Below are positions 51,244-59,766 of a DNA stretch of 64,000 bases, piece by piece. Each line of letters opens with the position of its first letter. The first letter of the stretch is position 1. The position numbers and the translations under genes were made by a program. Location of the stretch: contig NZ_CAWVOH010000004.1 in assembly GCF_963930865.1 (NCBI RefSeq), positions 1 to 64,000 on the forward strand, read 5' to 3'. The notes under the pieces are model-generated. The model had not been told where the DNA came from, did not search any database, and saw nothing but the letters and a program-made list of their open reading frames with translations. Source of the DNA: Eupransor demetentiae (GTDB lineage Bacteria; Bacillota; Bacilli; Lactobacillales; Lactobacillaceae).

Positions 51244-51549
51244 ATGAAAAAAGTAGCGATAATTCTCTCGATTTTGGTGCTGGCCTTCATCGTCTTCTGT
51301 TATGCGATTGGGACGGCACCATCGCACGATCAAAGTTCATCCAGTTCCTCGAGTTCGTCTTCCTCTGAGATTTCAACAAGCTCGATGGATGGCTTTGGTC
51401 CGGATAATTCTAGCGACAAATACGAACCTTCTTCATCGAGTTCTATTTCTTCTTCATCGTCGTCATCTAGCAGCATGCACGAACCTGCGCAGAGCAGTTC
51501 GGCGCAACCGGCTAGTTCTAGTTCGATGGCACCCGCGCAAAATCATTAA
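51244..51549 (+). CDS. Small membrane-anchored serine-rich protein
   Basis: 101 residues. An N-terminal hydrophobic helix (about 4-22, MKKVAIILSILVLAFIVF) is followed by a nearly pure Ser tract broken by short acidic and Pro/Ala patches. The Cys at 20 has Phe at -1, so no lipobox. It probably sits in the membrane with an external, perhaps glycosylated, tail. No family recognised. Its N-terminus resembles that of the Ser-rich protein at 61286-61822. It is coupled behind ybaK and ends at a terminator. Confidence 0.75.
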   Translation: MKKVAIILSILVLAFIVFCYAIGTAPSHDQSSSSSSSSSSSEISTSSMDGFGPDNSSDKYEPSSSSSISSSSSSSSSMHEPAQSSSAQPASSSSMAPAQNH

Positions 51550-51554
51550 ACATA

Positions 51555-51588
51555 CAAAAAAGCAGCTCGCGTGAGCTGCTTTTTTTAG
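51555..51588. terminator. Bidirectional terminator
   Basis: Stem AAAAGCAGCTC / GAGCTGCTTTT between the Ser-rich gene and dnaB. Confidence 0.88.
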
Positions 51589-53081
51589 TTAAATCCATTT
51601 GAAATGTTAGCCCCTGCACCTGCAGGTCCGTCATCCCGGAAGGAAGGCGCCATTGGCGAGAACTTAAAAGTCGGTTTATTAAACATCAACTTGACCGTTC
51701 CACGCGCACCGGCACGGTTCTTTTCCAAAATGACTTCGGTTTCGACGGCATCCTGTTCGTCACGAGGATCAGGTCCAGCGCTAGCACCGTAGCCACCGTC
51801 ATCTTCGCCACCATCACTGCGGTTATAATCTTCACGATATAGGAAGGCAACAATGTCGGCATCCTGTTCAATCGAACCAGATTCACGCAAATCCGAAAGG
51901 ATTGGGCGCTTGTCCTGACGCTGCTCAACACCACGACTCAGCTGAGCCAAAGCGATGATGGGTGTGTGCAATTCCTTGGCGAGCTTCTTAATTTGACGAG
52001 AAACTTCAGAAACCGCTTGTTGACGGCTTTCCGTGTTACCCGACTCAATCAAACCAAGGTAATCAATCATGACAAGTCCAAGTGGATGGGGATTCTCATC
52101 GCGCTCATCTTCGGTCATTTGGCTGAGCAAATCCTTTTCGAGCTTACGCAACTTGGCCGAAATTTGGTTCATGCGAATTCCCGGCGTATCATCCAGATAA
52201 ATCTGCATTTGAGCCAAGGACTGCATGGCAACCGTCAAAGACTGCCAGTCCGTTCGATCCATTTGACCCGTCGTCAGGTGGTTAGAATCAATCGCCCCTT
52301 CTGCAGCAACTAAACGCGTAACCAAATCAACCGCCGACATTTCCAAACTGAAAACGACGACTGGCACCTTTTCGTTTTTGGCAGCGTTCTTGGCGATATT
52401 CAAAACGAAGGCCGTCTTACCCACGGCCGGACGAGCACCGATAACGACCATCTGATCTTCACGGAAACCGTGCGTTAAGTGGTCCAAATCGGGATAGCCC
52501 GAAGCCAGGCCAACCACATCGCTATCATTTTCGGCTGCGTTATCCAGATTATCCTGGAACTCACGCAAAACATCCTTGATAGCGCGCAAGTTGTCGTCAG
52601 AGCGATTTTCGGCCAGATTATCCATTTTACGGCCAAGCTCTTCCAACAAATCTTCGCTGTTATCACTGCCGTCATAAGCCAGGGTCATGGTGTGCGTCAG
52701 CGTTTCAATCATGCGCCGCAAAATGGCCTTTTCGTGGACAATATCCGCGTAGTGGCGCAAGTTAGCGGCCGAAGCTGTACTTTCTGACAGCTCGGCTAGG
52801 TAGGCCATTCCCCCAACATTTTCCAACTGTTGCATGCTGTTAAGCTTATCCTGCAAAGTCAGCATGTCGATGGGGCGCTGCTCATCGACAAGAAGCTGCA
52901 TGGCCTTAAAAATCGTTTGGTGGGCCTGGCGGTAAAAGTCACTGGGCTCCAAGACAGCTGAAGCGGTTGCCATGGCACTCTCAGAGTTAACGTCGAAGAA
53001 AATCGACCCTAAAACTGCTCGCTCAGCATCAATGTCTTGCGGCGCTTGCCGGTATTCATTTGATACTAAACTGTTATCCAT
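51585..53081 (-). CDS. dnaB: Replicative DNA helicase DnaB
   Basis: 498 residues, slightly longer than the usual 450-460. The N-terminal DnaB domain (about 13-115: QDIDAERAVLGSIFF) and RecA-like C-terminal domain are present. Walker A GARPAVGKTAF (about 220), Walker B LVMIDYLGLIES, and QLSRGVEQRQDKRPILSDLRESGSIEQDADIVAFLYRED are clear. A Gly/Asp-rich insert (GGEDDGGYGASAGPDPRDEQD) before VILEKNRAGARGT explains the extra length. It unwinds DNA at the fork as a hexamer. It begins 5 bp after rplI. Confidence 0.95.
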   Translation of the reverse strand: MDNSLVSNEYRQAPQDIDAERAVLGSIFFDVNSESAMATASAVLEPSDFYRQAHQTIFKAMQLLVDEQRPIDMLTLQDKLNSMQQLENVGGMAYLAELSESTASAANLRHYADIVHEKAILRRMIETLTHTMTLAYDGSDNSEDLLEELGRKMDNLAENRSDDNLRAIKDVLREFQDNLDNAAENDSDVVGLASGYPDLDHLTHGFREDQMVVIGARPAVGKTAFVLNIAKNAAKNEKVPVVVFSLEMSAVDLVTRLVAAEGAIDSNHLTTGQMDRTDWQSLTVAMQSLAQMQIYLDDTPGIRMNQISAKLRKLEKDLLSQMTEDERDENPHPLGLVMIDYLGLIESGNTESRQQAVSEVSRQIKKLAKELHTPIIALAQLSRGVEQRQDKRPILSDLRESGSIEQDADIVAFLYREDYNRSDGGEDDGGYGASAGPDPRDEQDAVETEVILEKNRAGARGTVKLMFNKPTFKFSPMAPSFRDDGPAGAGANISNGFN

Positions 53082-53086
53082 TCACC

Positions 53087-53539
53087 TTATTCCTCGCTGA
53101 CGTGTACCCGTAGGTTTGCCGTTACATCGCGGTGCAACTTAACCGGCACATCCACAAATCCGAGGGAGTGGATGGGCTGGTCCAACTGCATCTTACGCTT
53201 GTCCATCTTAATCTTGTATTGCTTTTCAAGGGCAGCAACGATTTGCTTGCTTGAAACGGCACCGAAGAGGCGGCCGTCAGCACCAGTCTTACCCTTTAAT
53301 TCAACAACTGTCTTTTCATCTTCAAAGAAGTCTTTTAACTTCTTTGCGTCAGCCAATTCTTCGGCTGCAATTTTTTCTTCGGCGCGCTGGCGACCCTTAA
53401 CGGCTCCCAAGTTCTTTCCAGTAGCGGGTTCGGCCTTCTTGTTCTTGATCAAGAAGTTGTTGGCGTAGCCATCAGGAACTTCCTTAATTTCGCCCTTCTT
53501 ACCGCGACCCTTAACGTCTTCTAAAAATACAACTTTCAT
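53087..53539 (-). CDS. rplI: 50S ribosomal protein L9
   Basis: 150 residues. MKVVFLEDVKGRGKKGEIKEVPDGYANNFLI is the RNA-binding N-terminal domain; a long helix (about 42-75) links to the C-terminal domain with FGAVSSKQI. The gene lies between gdpP and dnaB, the usual Firmicutes order. Confidence 0.96.
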   Translation of the reverse strand: MKVVFLEDVKGRGKKGEIKEVPDGYANNFLIKNKKAEPATGKNLGAVKGRQRAEEKIAAEELADAKKLKDFFEDEKTVVELKGKTGADGRLFGAVSSKQIVAALEKQYKIKMDKRKMQLDQPIHSLGFVDVPVKLHRDVTANLRVHVSEE

Positions 53540-53551
53540 GAATCTGCCTCC

Positions 53552-55585
53552 TTATTCTTGTGCTTCATTTTGTTTAGCAATGGCTTTCACTAGCTCTTCG
53601 TGTGCTTCTTCGGTTGTCACGTCGGCCATCTGCGTTGCCGCGTTGGACAAGTGACCACCGCCACCCAGCGCTTCCATAATCGTTTGAACGTTGAAATTAC
53701 CAGTTGACCGAGCCGAAATGCCGACGCGACCATCCTTACGTTTCGTGATGACAAAGGATGCATCCACGCCCGAAATCTGCAAAAGTTCGTCAGCCGCTTG
53801 GGCTGTGATAACCCCAGCATAAATCTCGTCTTCTTCACCAGTAACAATGGCAACGTTGTCCTCGATTTCAGTCAAGTTAATCAAGTGCGTCCGGGCCTTA
53901 AAGTCCGTAAACTTTTCTTTCATAAAGGCCTGAATCAAGTTACCATCCGCACCGTTAGCACGCAAGTAACTTGCGGCGTCGAAAGTACGGGAACCCGTCC
54001 GCAAAACAAAGTTCTTGGTGTCGACCTGAATACCGCCCAACATAGCGGTAGCTTCCAACTTGGTGATGGGGGCGCCCGTCTGGTTTTGGTACTGCAAGAG
54101 TTCCGTGACCAGTTCAGAAGTTGATGAGGCGTAAGGTTCGATGTAGGACAGCAAAGGCTTAGCTTCCAAGCCCTTTTCGGCCAAACGGTGGTGATCGATA
54201 ACTACCAAACGGTTCTTTAGTTGATGCAAAAGCTCGGGTGCGCCATCCAAAGATTCCTTGGCGTGGTCAACAAGGACCATCAACGTTCGTTCATCACTCT
54301 TTTCCATCGCGTCGGACTCGTTAATGATGGAAACTCCGATATCACGACCGGGCGTTGGGTCTTTCGGCGTCGTCTTGCGCAACTCGGCTAAAAGCAACTG
54401 AATATCGCTATAAGTGTTGCTTTCATCGACAACTACATAGGCCGGCTTATTGCGGGTCTGGGCAAAGCGCCAGATACCCAGCGCCGAACCAATGGCATCG
54501 AGGTCAGGCATCATGTGGCCAACGACCATGACGTTGTCGGCCTGGTCAATCAACTCCGCAATCGTCTGGGAGATTACGCGGGCACGGACACGGGTCCGCT
54601 TTTCCATGGGGTTAGTAGTACCACCATAGAAACGGGCGGAAGCGTCTTCGGCCTTAACGACCACTTGGTCACCACCACGACCCAGTGCCAAATCCAAATT
54701 GGTTTGGGCCAGACGAATCAAGCGGTTAATGTCTTCTTCGCCATAGGCGATACCCATCGACAGGGTTAAAGGCGAATTCTTCTGCGCCGTGGCTTCACGA
54801 ATGTGCTTAATCACGTCGAACTTGTCCTTTTCAGCAGCATGCAAACCAGTCTGGTAACCAAAAAGAATGTAAGAAACTGGGCTAAGACGGCGAAGGTAGA
54901 GTCCGTGGGCAATCGCCCAGTCCGACAATTCGCTCGTCACGTAGGTACGCAACTTCGACGTTTCCGATTCGCTGAGGCCATCGGTCACTTCTTCGTAGTT
55001 ATCAACGGAAACCAAACCGCCAACCAGTCGGTGGTCTTCATACTGCTTTTGGATTTCAGCCGATTGAGTTACGTCCATCAAGTAGATGGCGTTCATCCCT
55101 TTTTGTACGAAGACTGAGAAAGTCTGGCCCAACCAAGTAATCGTTGGGTTCGTGTCGGATTCCTCGTAATTCTTAACCGCCAGGGCCAACTGACTATCGA
55201 TGTCACTGAGCTTGTGTCCCAGGACATCTTCGCTACCCAAGAAGGTCTGAATGTAAGGGTTAATCCAGTCGACTTCGTTGTCATCGTCCAAAATCACGAT
55301 TCCAATCGGCATATCAATCAATGCTTCTTGCTGTGTCTTGGAAACGCGGTAGGTCAAATCATTCAGGTACTCTTCGGTATCCTGGCTGACCGTACTCATG
55401 GAACGGATGGCAAAGCGCAGCGCAAAAACGACTGCTAGGAGCCAGAAAATACCCAGCAACCAGTAGACCATAAAAGCGTAGATAACTGAGAAAACACTGA
55501 TAACGACAATCAGCCAGTTAACGGCAGTAAAATTGGAATTTTTAATGAACTTTGGTAAGTTGGCAAAGTTCCATAAACTTTTCAT
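53552..55585 (-). CDS. gdpP: Cyclic-di-AMP phosphodiesterase GdpP
   Basis: 677 residues. Two N-terminal membrane helices (about 22-60), a PAS domain (about 85-165), a degenerate GGDEF domain (about 175-305) and a DHH-DHHA1 catalytic module follow. VMVVGHMMPDLDAIGSALG, VLVDHAKES and VVIDHHRLAEKG hold the metal ligands; GGGGHLSNAATQ near the end is the DHHA1 motif. It degrades c-di-AMP, linked to potassium and wall homeostasis. It precedes rplI by 12 bp. Confidence 0.94.
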   Translation of the reverse strand: MKSLWNFANLPKFIKNSNFTAVNWLIVVISVFSVIYAFMVYWLLGIFWLLAVVFALRFAIRSMSTVSQDTEEYLNDLTYRVSKTQQEALIDMPIGIVILDDDNEVDWINPYIQTFLGSEDVLGHKLSDIDSQLALAVKNYEESDTNPTITWLGQTFSVFVQKGMNAIYLMDVTQSAEIQKQYEDHRLVGGLVSVDNYEEVTDGLSESETSKLRTYVTSELSDWAIAHGLYLRRLSPVSYILFGYQTGLHAAEKDKFDVIKHIREATAQKNSPLTLSMGIAYGEEDINRLIRLAQTNLDLALGRGGDQVVVKAEDASARFYGGTTNPMEKRTRVRARVISQTIAELIDQADNVMVVGHMMPDLDAIGSALGIWRFAQTRNKPAYVVVDESNTYSDIQLLLAELRKTTPKDPTPGRDIGVSIINESDAMEKSDERTLMVLVDHAKESLDGAPELLHQLKNRLVVIDHHRLAEKGLEAKPLLSYIEPYASSTSELVTELLQYQNQTGAPITKLEATAMLGGIQVDTKNFVLRTGSRTFDAASYLRANGADGNLIQAFMKEKFTDFKARTHLINLTEIEDNVAIVTGEEDEIYAGVITAQAADELLQISGVDASFVITKRKDGRVGISARSTGNFNVQTIMEALGGGGHLSNAATQMADVTTEEAHEELVKAIAKQNEAQE

Positions 55586-55649
55586 AATTTCCCCTCGTAA
55601 GAGCCTCTAATACCTTTAGTTTAACACAAGGACGGCCGTCACTTTTGTA

Positions 55650-55681
55650 TAAAAAAAGACGAGACCGAAGTCTCGACTTTT
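55650..55681 (-). terminator. Terminator of rpsF-ssb-rpsR
   Basis: Minus-strand stem AGTCGAGAC / GTCTCGTCT with TTCG loop and seven T. Confidence 0.88.
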
Positions 55682-55694
55682 AATTAAATTGCGA

Positions 55695-55958
55695 TTAGTC
55701 TTCCGCAACGAATGGCAACAAAGCCATGATACGAGCACGCTTGATAGCAGTCGTAACCTTACGTTGGTTCTTAGCTGAAGTACCAGTAACGCGACGTGGC
55801 AAAATCTTGCCTCGTTCTGAGATGAAACGTTCTAGCAATTCAGTGTCCTTGTAGTCAACGTATTCGATGTGGTTAGCAGCGATGTAGTCAACCTTGCGGC
55901 GACGACGTGGGCCACCTTGAAGACGACGACGTTGTGGACGTGAGTTTTGTTCAGTCAT
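55695..55958 (-). CDS. rpsR: 30S ribosomal protein S18
   Basis: 87 residues with a basic Arg-rich N-terminus (QRRRLQGGPRRRRKVDYI) and the conserved RILPRRVTG-like segment (GKILPRRVTGTSAKNQRKVTTAIKRARIMALLPF). It pairs with S6 in the platform of the 30S subunit. Third gene of rpsF-ssb-rpsR. Confidence 0.96.
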   Translation of the reverse strand: MTEQNSRPQRRRLQGGPRRRRKVDYIAANHIEYVDYKDTELLERFISERGKILPRRVTGTSAKNQRKVTTAIKRARIMALLPFVAED

Positions 55959-55985
55959 GATATTAGCTCCTTTCTGAAAGAGTTA

Positions 55986-56537
55986 TTAGAAAGGCAAGTC
56001 ATCATCGGAAATGTCGATCGAATCGCCATTACCAGCGGCAAATGGGTTCGTTGAATCGTTTCCATTCGACTGTGCCTGATTGTTATTGTTCTGATTATTT
56101 TGGTTAGCTGATGCGAAAGGATCAACGTTACCAGCCGATTGGTTGTTGAAACCACCGTTACCAAAATCGTTTCCCCCATTAGAAGAACCGTTCTGGGCAC
56201 GACGACGTTCGCTTTCACTCTTGGATTCCAAAAGTGAGAAGTTATCAACGACGACTTCGGTCACGTAAACTCGCTGACCAGCACTATTTTCATAGTTACG
56301 GGTCTGCAAGCGACCTTCCACTGCCACAAGGGCACCCTTACCAGTAAAGTTGGCAAAGTTCTCAGCGGACTTACGCCAGATTACACAGTTAATGAAGTCC
56401 GCTTCGCGGTCCCCATTGCTATTAGTAAACTGACGGTTAACCGCCAAACTGAATGTTCCAACCGCAACACCAGATTGAGTGTAGCGCAATTCCACGTCAC
56501 GGGTTAAGCGCCCAATTAAAACAACTCGATTGATCAT
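55986..56537 (-). CDS. ssb: Single-stranded DNA-binding protein
   Basis: 183 residues. OB-fold in the first 107 (MINRVVLIGRLTRDVELRYTQSGVAVGTFSLAVNRQF, WRKSAENFANFTGKGALVAVEGRLQTRNYEN), an Asn/Gly-rich linker, and the acidic tail DSIDISDDDLPF that recruits partner proteins. Located between rpsF and rpsR as in most Firmicutes. Confidence 0.96.
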   Translation of the reverse strand: MINRVVLIGRLTRDVELRYTQSGVAVGTFSLAVNRQFTNSNGDREADFINCVIWRKSAENFANFTGKGALVAVEGRLQTRNYENSAGQRVYVTEVVVDNFSLLESKSESERRRAQNGSSNGGNDFGNGGFNNQSAGNVDPFASANQNNQNNNNQAQSNGNDSTNPFAAGNGDSIDISDDDLPF

Positions 56538-56568
56538 CTTTTAGGTCCTTTCCCAGTGGAATTAGAAA

Positions 56569-56865
56569 TTATTCAGCATCGCGCTTAACGATCATGTGAC
56601 GCAAGATGTCAGATGAGATCTTTGCCAAACGATCGAATTCAGCGGCAGCCTTGTTGTCATCGGCAGTAAAGTCGACAACATGGTAAGTACCTTCACGGTA
56701 ACCTGCAATTTCATATGCGAAACGGCGGTTTGCCCAGTCAGCTGACTTAGCAATGTTTGCACCGTTGTCGGCCAAAATCTTGTCAAAACGTTCTACCAAA
56801 GTCTTCTTGGCATCCGCATCAAGATCAGGGCGAACAATGTAAGTTAATTCGTATGATGTAGCCAT
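56569..56865 (-). CDS. rpsF: 30S ribosomal protein S6
   Basis: 98 residues from the ATG at 56865, which follows AAAGGAGG; the longer open frame upstream is leader. YELTYIVRPDLDADAKKTLVERFDKIL and WANRRFAYEIAGYREGTYHVVDFTAD are typical S6. First gene of the rpsF-ssb-rpsR operon. Confidence 0.96.
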   Translation of the reverse strand: MATSYELTYIVRPDLDADAKKTLVERFDKILADNGANIAKSADWANRRFAYEIAGYREGTYHVVDFTADDNKAAAEFDRLAKISSDILRHMIVKRDAE

Positions 56866-56871
56866 GTTTTT

Positions 56872-56935
56872 TCCTCCTTTTGGTCTCTGGCAGCTTCTGC
56901 TGCAAGGAGTGCTTGCAATATATGCAATCACATCA
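56872..56935 (-). ncRNA. Candidate rpsF leader (S6:S18-binding) RNA element
   Basis: The leader between the promoter and rpsF can form two stems, TGCAAG/CTTGCA (loop CACTC) and GCAGC/GCTGC (loop AGAA), directly before the ribosome binding site. S6:S18 complexes bind a leader hairpin in many bacteria and repress the operon. The match to the known motif is not verified. Confidence 0.4.
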
Positions 56936-56939
56936 AATA

Positions 56940-56969
56940 ACTATACTACAAGCACCCCTCTTTTATCAA
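56940..56969 (-). promoter_or_regulatory. Promoter of rpsF-ssb-rpsR
   Basis: Minus-strand TTGATA (56969-56964), 18-bp spacer, TATAGT (56945-56940). Confidence 0.65.
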
Positions 56970-57030
56970 GGCGATTACTGGATTTTCCACCGGTAATGAA
57001 TGATACGAGCTGGTTGGTACTTTATCACCG

Positions 57031-57062
57031 AAAATAAAAAATCAGCCGAAGCTGATTTTAAA
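57031..57062 (-). terminator. Terminator of the MFS-nhaC operon
   Basis: Minus-strand stem AATCAGCTTCGG / CCGAAGCTGATT-type hairpin followed by TTTTTATTTT. Confidence 0.85.
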
Positions 57063-57064
57063 AA

Positions 57065-58423
57065 TTAATTCTTCGCCTGCTTCAAACCAATCCCGGTCAA
57101 AGCTGACAAAAGCGACATCACGGGTGAAAAGAGTGCCAAGAAGGTGAAGGGCGCGAAGGCCAAAACCGAAACGTGCAGAGTTTGGGCGGCAAAGGCCCCG
57201 GCGACACCCCAAGGAACAAGGTAGTTCATGACGGCACCGGAATCTTCCATTGCCCGGCCTAGTGCTAAGCGGGACAAGCCGACACGGTCAAAGGATTCCT
57301 TGAAAACTTGACCCGGCAACATCGTCGCCAAGTACTGCTCCCCAACCAAGAAGTTGGCGGAAATTCCAGTTAGGAGCGCGGCAATCACAACGGAGCGCTG
57401 GCTCTGCAAGTGCTTGATAATCGGTGCCATCACGGCGCGCAAGATGCCTAGTTCAGACAAGAGGCCACCGAGGGAAAGGGCCAGCATAATCATCATGATG
57501 GTATCCATCATGGCGGTCATCCCCCCGCGGTTGAGCAGCGCAGCTAAAGTGGCATCATGGCTCGTTGTTTTAAAACCAGTCACCACTATCTTGGCCCAGC
57601 TTTGCAAAGAATGCTGAGTTAAATAGGCCGCGGAACACAAAGCAATGTTAATCATCAAAGATGGAATGGCCGGTACCTTTTTCAAGGCCAGCAAAACCAT
57701 GGTGGCGATGGGCACAATCGCCCACCAAGTCGGATGCAAGAGCGGCAAAAGATGGTCGATTTGTGTACCCGCGACGCTATGGACTGGGTGCTGAAGGCCA
57801 ACCACTAGGGCAATCACTAGCGTCAACAACATGGCTGGCATGGTGGTCCACATCAAGTTTTTCAAGTGGTCAAAAAGGTCGGTTCCAGAAACGGCCGAAG
57901 CCAAGTTGGTCGAATCAGAGAGCGGCGAACTCTTGTCACCGAAGATGGCACCGGACAAAATCATCCCCGCCACCAAAGCCGGATTGAGGCCAATCATGGT
58001 CCCAATCCCCATCAAGGCGACGCCAACCGTCGACAAAGTCGTAAAAGCTGACCCAATCATGGTTCCAACCACAGCTGAGGTCAGCAAAGCCGTTGGCAGG
58101 AACCAAGCCGGATTAATCAGCTTAAAACCAACCCAAATCATCGTAGGGATAACGCCCGTCCCTTCCCAAAGGGCAATCATGGACCCAATTAATAGGAAGA
58201 GAAAGAGCGGCGTGATGCCCGATTCGATTCCCTTAGTTAAAGCCGCTTGACTGGTTTTGAAAGGAACCCCAGCCAAACGCATGACCAAAACAATCAGGGT
58301 CAAGGCCACCAAGAGCGGCGCAATTGGTGCCAGGCCCAGGCCAATAATTCCAGTGGCCAAAATCACGACCACCGCGAGTAGCAAGCTAATCGCTACCCCA
58401 TCATTTACTTTTTTATCATTCAT
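57065..58423 (-). CDS. nhaC: Na+/H+ antiporter NhaC family
   Basis: 452 residues, about 11-12 membrane segments. GSAFTTLSTVGVALMGIG, GAIFGDKSSPLSDSTNLAS (about 165-183), GGMTAMMDTIMMIMLAL and PWGVAGAFAAQTL are NhaC signatures. Exchanges sodium for protons; some relatives exchange malate/lactate (MleN) or other solutes. The start overlaps the stop of the upstream MFS gene (TAATG), so the two are coupled. Confidence 0.9.
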   Translation of the reverse strand: MNDKKVNDGVAISLLLAVVVILATGIIGLGLAPIAPLLVALTLIVLVMRLAGVPFKTSQAALTKGIESGITPLFLFLLIGSMIALWEGTGVIPTMIWVGFKLINPAWFLPTALLTSAVVGTMIGSAFTTLSTVGVALMGIGTMIGLNPALVAGMILSGAIFGDKSSPLSDSTNLASAVSGTDLFDHLKNLMWTTMPAMLLTLVIALVVGLQHPVHSVAGTQIDHLLPLLHPTWWAIVPIATMVLLALKKVPAIPSLMINIALCSAAYLTQHSLQSWAKIVVTGFKTTSHDATLAALLNRGGMTAMMDTIMMIMLALSLGGLLSELGILRAVMAPIIKHLQSQRSVVIAALLTGISANFLVGEQYLATMLPGQVFKESFDRVGLSRLALGRAMEDSGAVMNYLVPWGVAGAFAAQTLHVSVLAFAPFTFLALFSPVMSLLSALTGIGLKQAKN

Positions 58424-59628
58424 TATTGCTTACCCTTTTCACTTTTACGCCCGGTAATCCAGTAGAGACCGGCGATGATTACAAGCATACCGAAAAAGAC
58501 CGAGAGGAAGAGCTGATTCATCAAACCGTGATCCATCATGACGCCGGCGTAGATTGGCCCGACAACTCGTCCAGATGAAATCATCATGGAAACAAAACCC
58601 TGCGCCTGACCAGCAACCGCTGGCGGTGTAATCTGTGAAACCCAGGCCGGCACTTGCGGACTTTCCAACATTTCCCCAACCGTCAAGAGTTCGAAAACCA
58701 AGACGATTTGCCAGAATTCTTTGACGAAGGGCATTAATAGGAAAGAAGTAGCGAAAATCAGGGCGCCCAGAATGACCGAAATTCGATAAGAATTGCGGTT
58801 AGCCCAGTTTGAGATTGGCTTTTGGAAAATGATAATCGTGACCCCGTTAATCATCCAGAGGTCGGCGTAGTTACGCGTTGGCAAGCCGAGCGCCTTCATG
58901 TGGGGCGCCATAATCGTTTCCCAAAGCATATAGGACAAGTAAGTGATAAAGAGCAGCGCGCCAATCCAGGCCAAGAGGGAATCAATCCGGAACTTCTTAA
59001 CCGGTTGGTCGGCAGCGGGTGCAGTTTCATCGCTTGCCGAAACCTCTTCAATTACTTCGTTGTCAGCCGGCAAACGGAAAATCGCAAAGCTCAATACTAA
59101 TAGGAAGAAATACAGTGCGGCGGCAATCGCCATTAAGATCCAAAAGCCATAGTCGAAGAGATAACCGACGGCCAAGGTCCCCAAAACCACCCCGATGTTA
59201 AGCACGATGTACATGTTGTTGAAAATAACACGGGTGCTTTTACCTGGCAAAGTTGTGGCATAGGCGTTGACCAAGGTCTGAATGGCGCCCATCCCAAAGT
59301 TCGCCAGCCAAATTAGGATGGCAAAAACGGGCCAGCCATTCCAAAAAATCAAGGCCGTGACCATGCTAGTGGCGATAATGCCGGCGATAACCAGCGAGCG
59401 GTGGGGATCCCAGTGGTCAAATAATTTACCACCGACAAAGGCCCCTAAAATATTGATACTTGCGCCAATCATCAACACCAAGCCCGCCGTCGTAAAAGTC
59501 TGGTGGAGCGTGCTGGTCATATAGAGCGTGGTAATTGGCCAAATCATGGAATTACCGGTATTTGATAGTAAAACTGCTAGGAGCAACCATTTTTCTGTTA
59601 AACGGTTTTTGCGCTTCTTTTGCTTCAT
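58423..59628 (-). CDS. MFS transporter
   Basis: 401 residues from the ATG at 59628 (CGGAGG upstream); open codons further upstream overlap zwf control sequences. Twelve membrane segments with GGKLFDHWDPHRSLVIAG as motif A (about 61-78) and a charged central loop (VIEEVSASDETAPAADQPVKK). Resembles small drug- or solute-exporter MFS proteins such as the MdtH/YfcJ type; the substrate is unknown. It is translationally coupled to nhaC and divergent from zwf. Confidence 0.88.
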   Translation of the reverse strand: MKQKKRKNRLTEKWLLLAVLLSNTGNSMIWPITTLYMTSTLHQTFTTAGLVLMIGASINILGAFVGGKLFDHWDPHRSLVIAGIIATSMVTALIFWNGWPVFAILIWLANFGMGAIQTLVNAYATTLPGKSTRVIFNNMYIVLNIGVVLGTLAVGYLFDYGFWILMAIAAALYFFLLVLSFAIFRLPADNEVIEEVSASDETAPAADQPVKKFRIDSLLAWIGALLFITYLSYMLWETIMAPHMKALGLPTRNYADLWMINGVTIIIFQKPISNWANRNSYRISVILGALIFATSFLLMPFVKEFWQIVLVFELLTVGEMLESPQVPAWVSQITPPAVAGQAQGFVSMMISSGRVVGPIYAGVMMDHGLMNQLFLSVFFGMLVIIAGLYWITGRKSEKGKQ

Positions 59629-59688
59629 AAATCCTCCGAATAGATACCTATTAAGTATAGCATGTGGCCCTCTTTTGCATTCAAAAGT

Positions 59689-59698
59689 TAAGCGCTTA
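59689..59698. promoter_or_regulatory. cre-like palindrome between MFS and zwf genes
   Basis: TAAGCGCTTA, a perfect 10-bp palindrome with the CG centre of cre sites; the outer cre positions fit poorly. It lies 27 bp above the zwf -10. Confidence 0.35.
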
Positions 59699-59724
59699 CT
59701 ACTGATTTTTAGCGGCAAGTTCGG

Positions 59725-59730
59725 TATAAT
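59725..59730 (+). promoter_or_regulatory. zwf -10 element
   Basis: TATAAT 36 bp before the zwf ATG; the -35 (CTGATT at 17 bp) is weak. Confidence 0.55.
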
Positions 59731-59766
59731 TAGTGTTAAGTTGAACAAAAAACAAAGGGGAATATC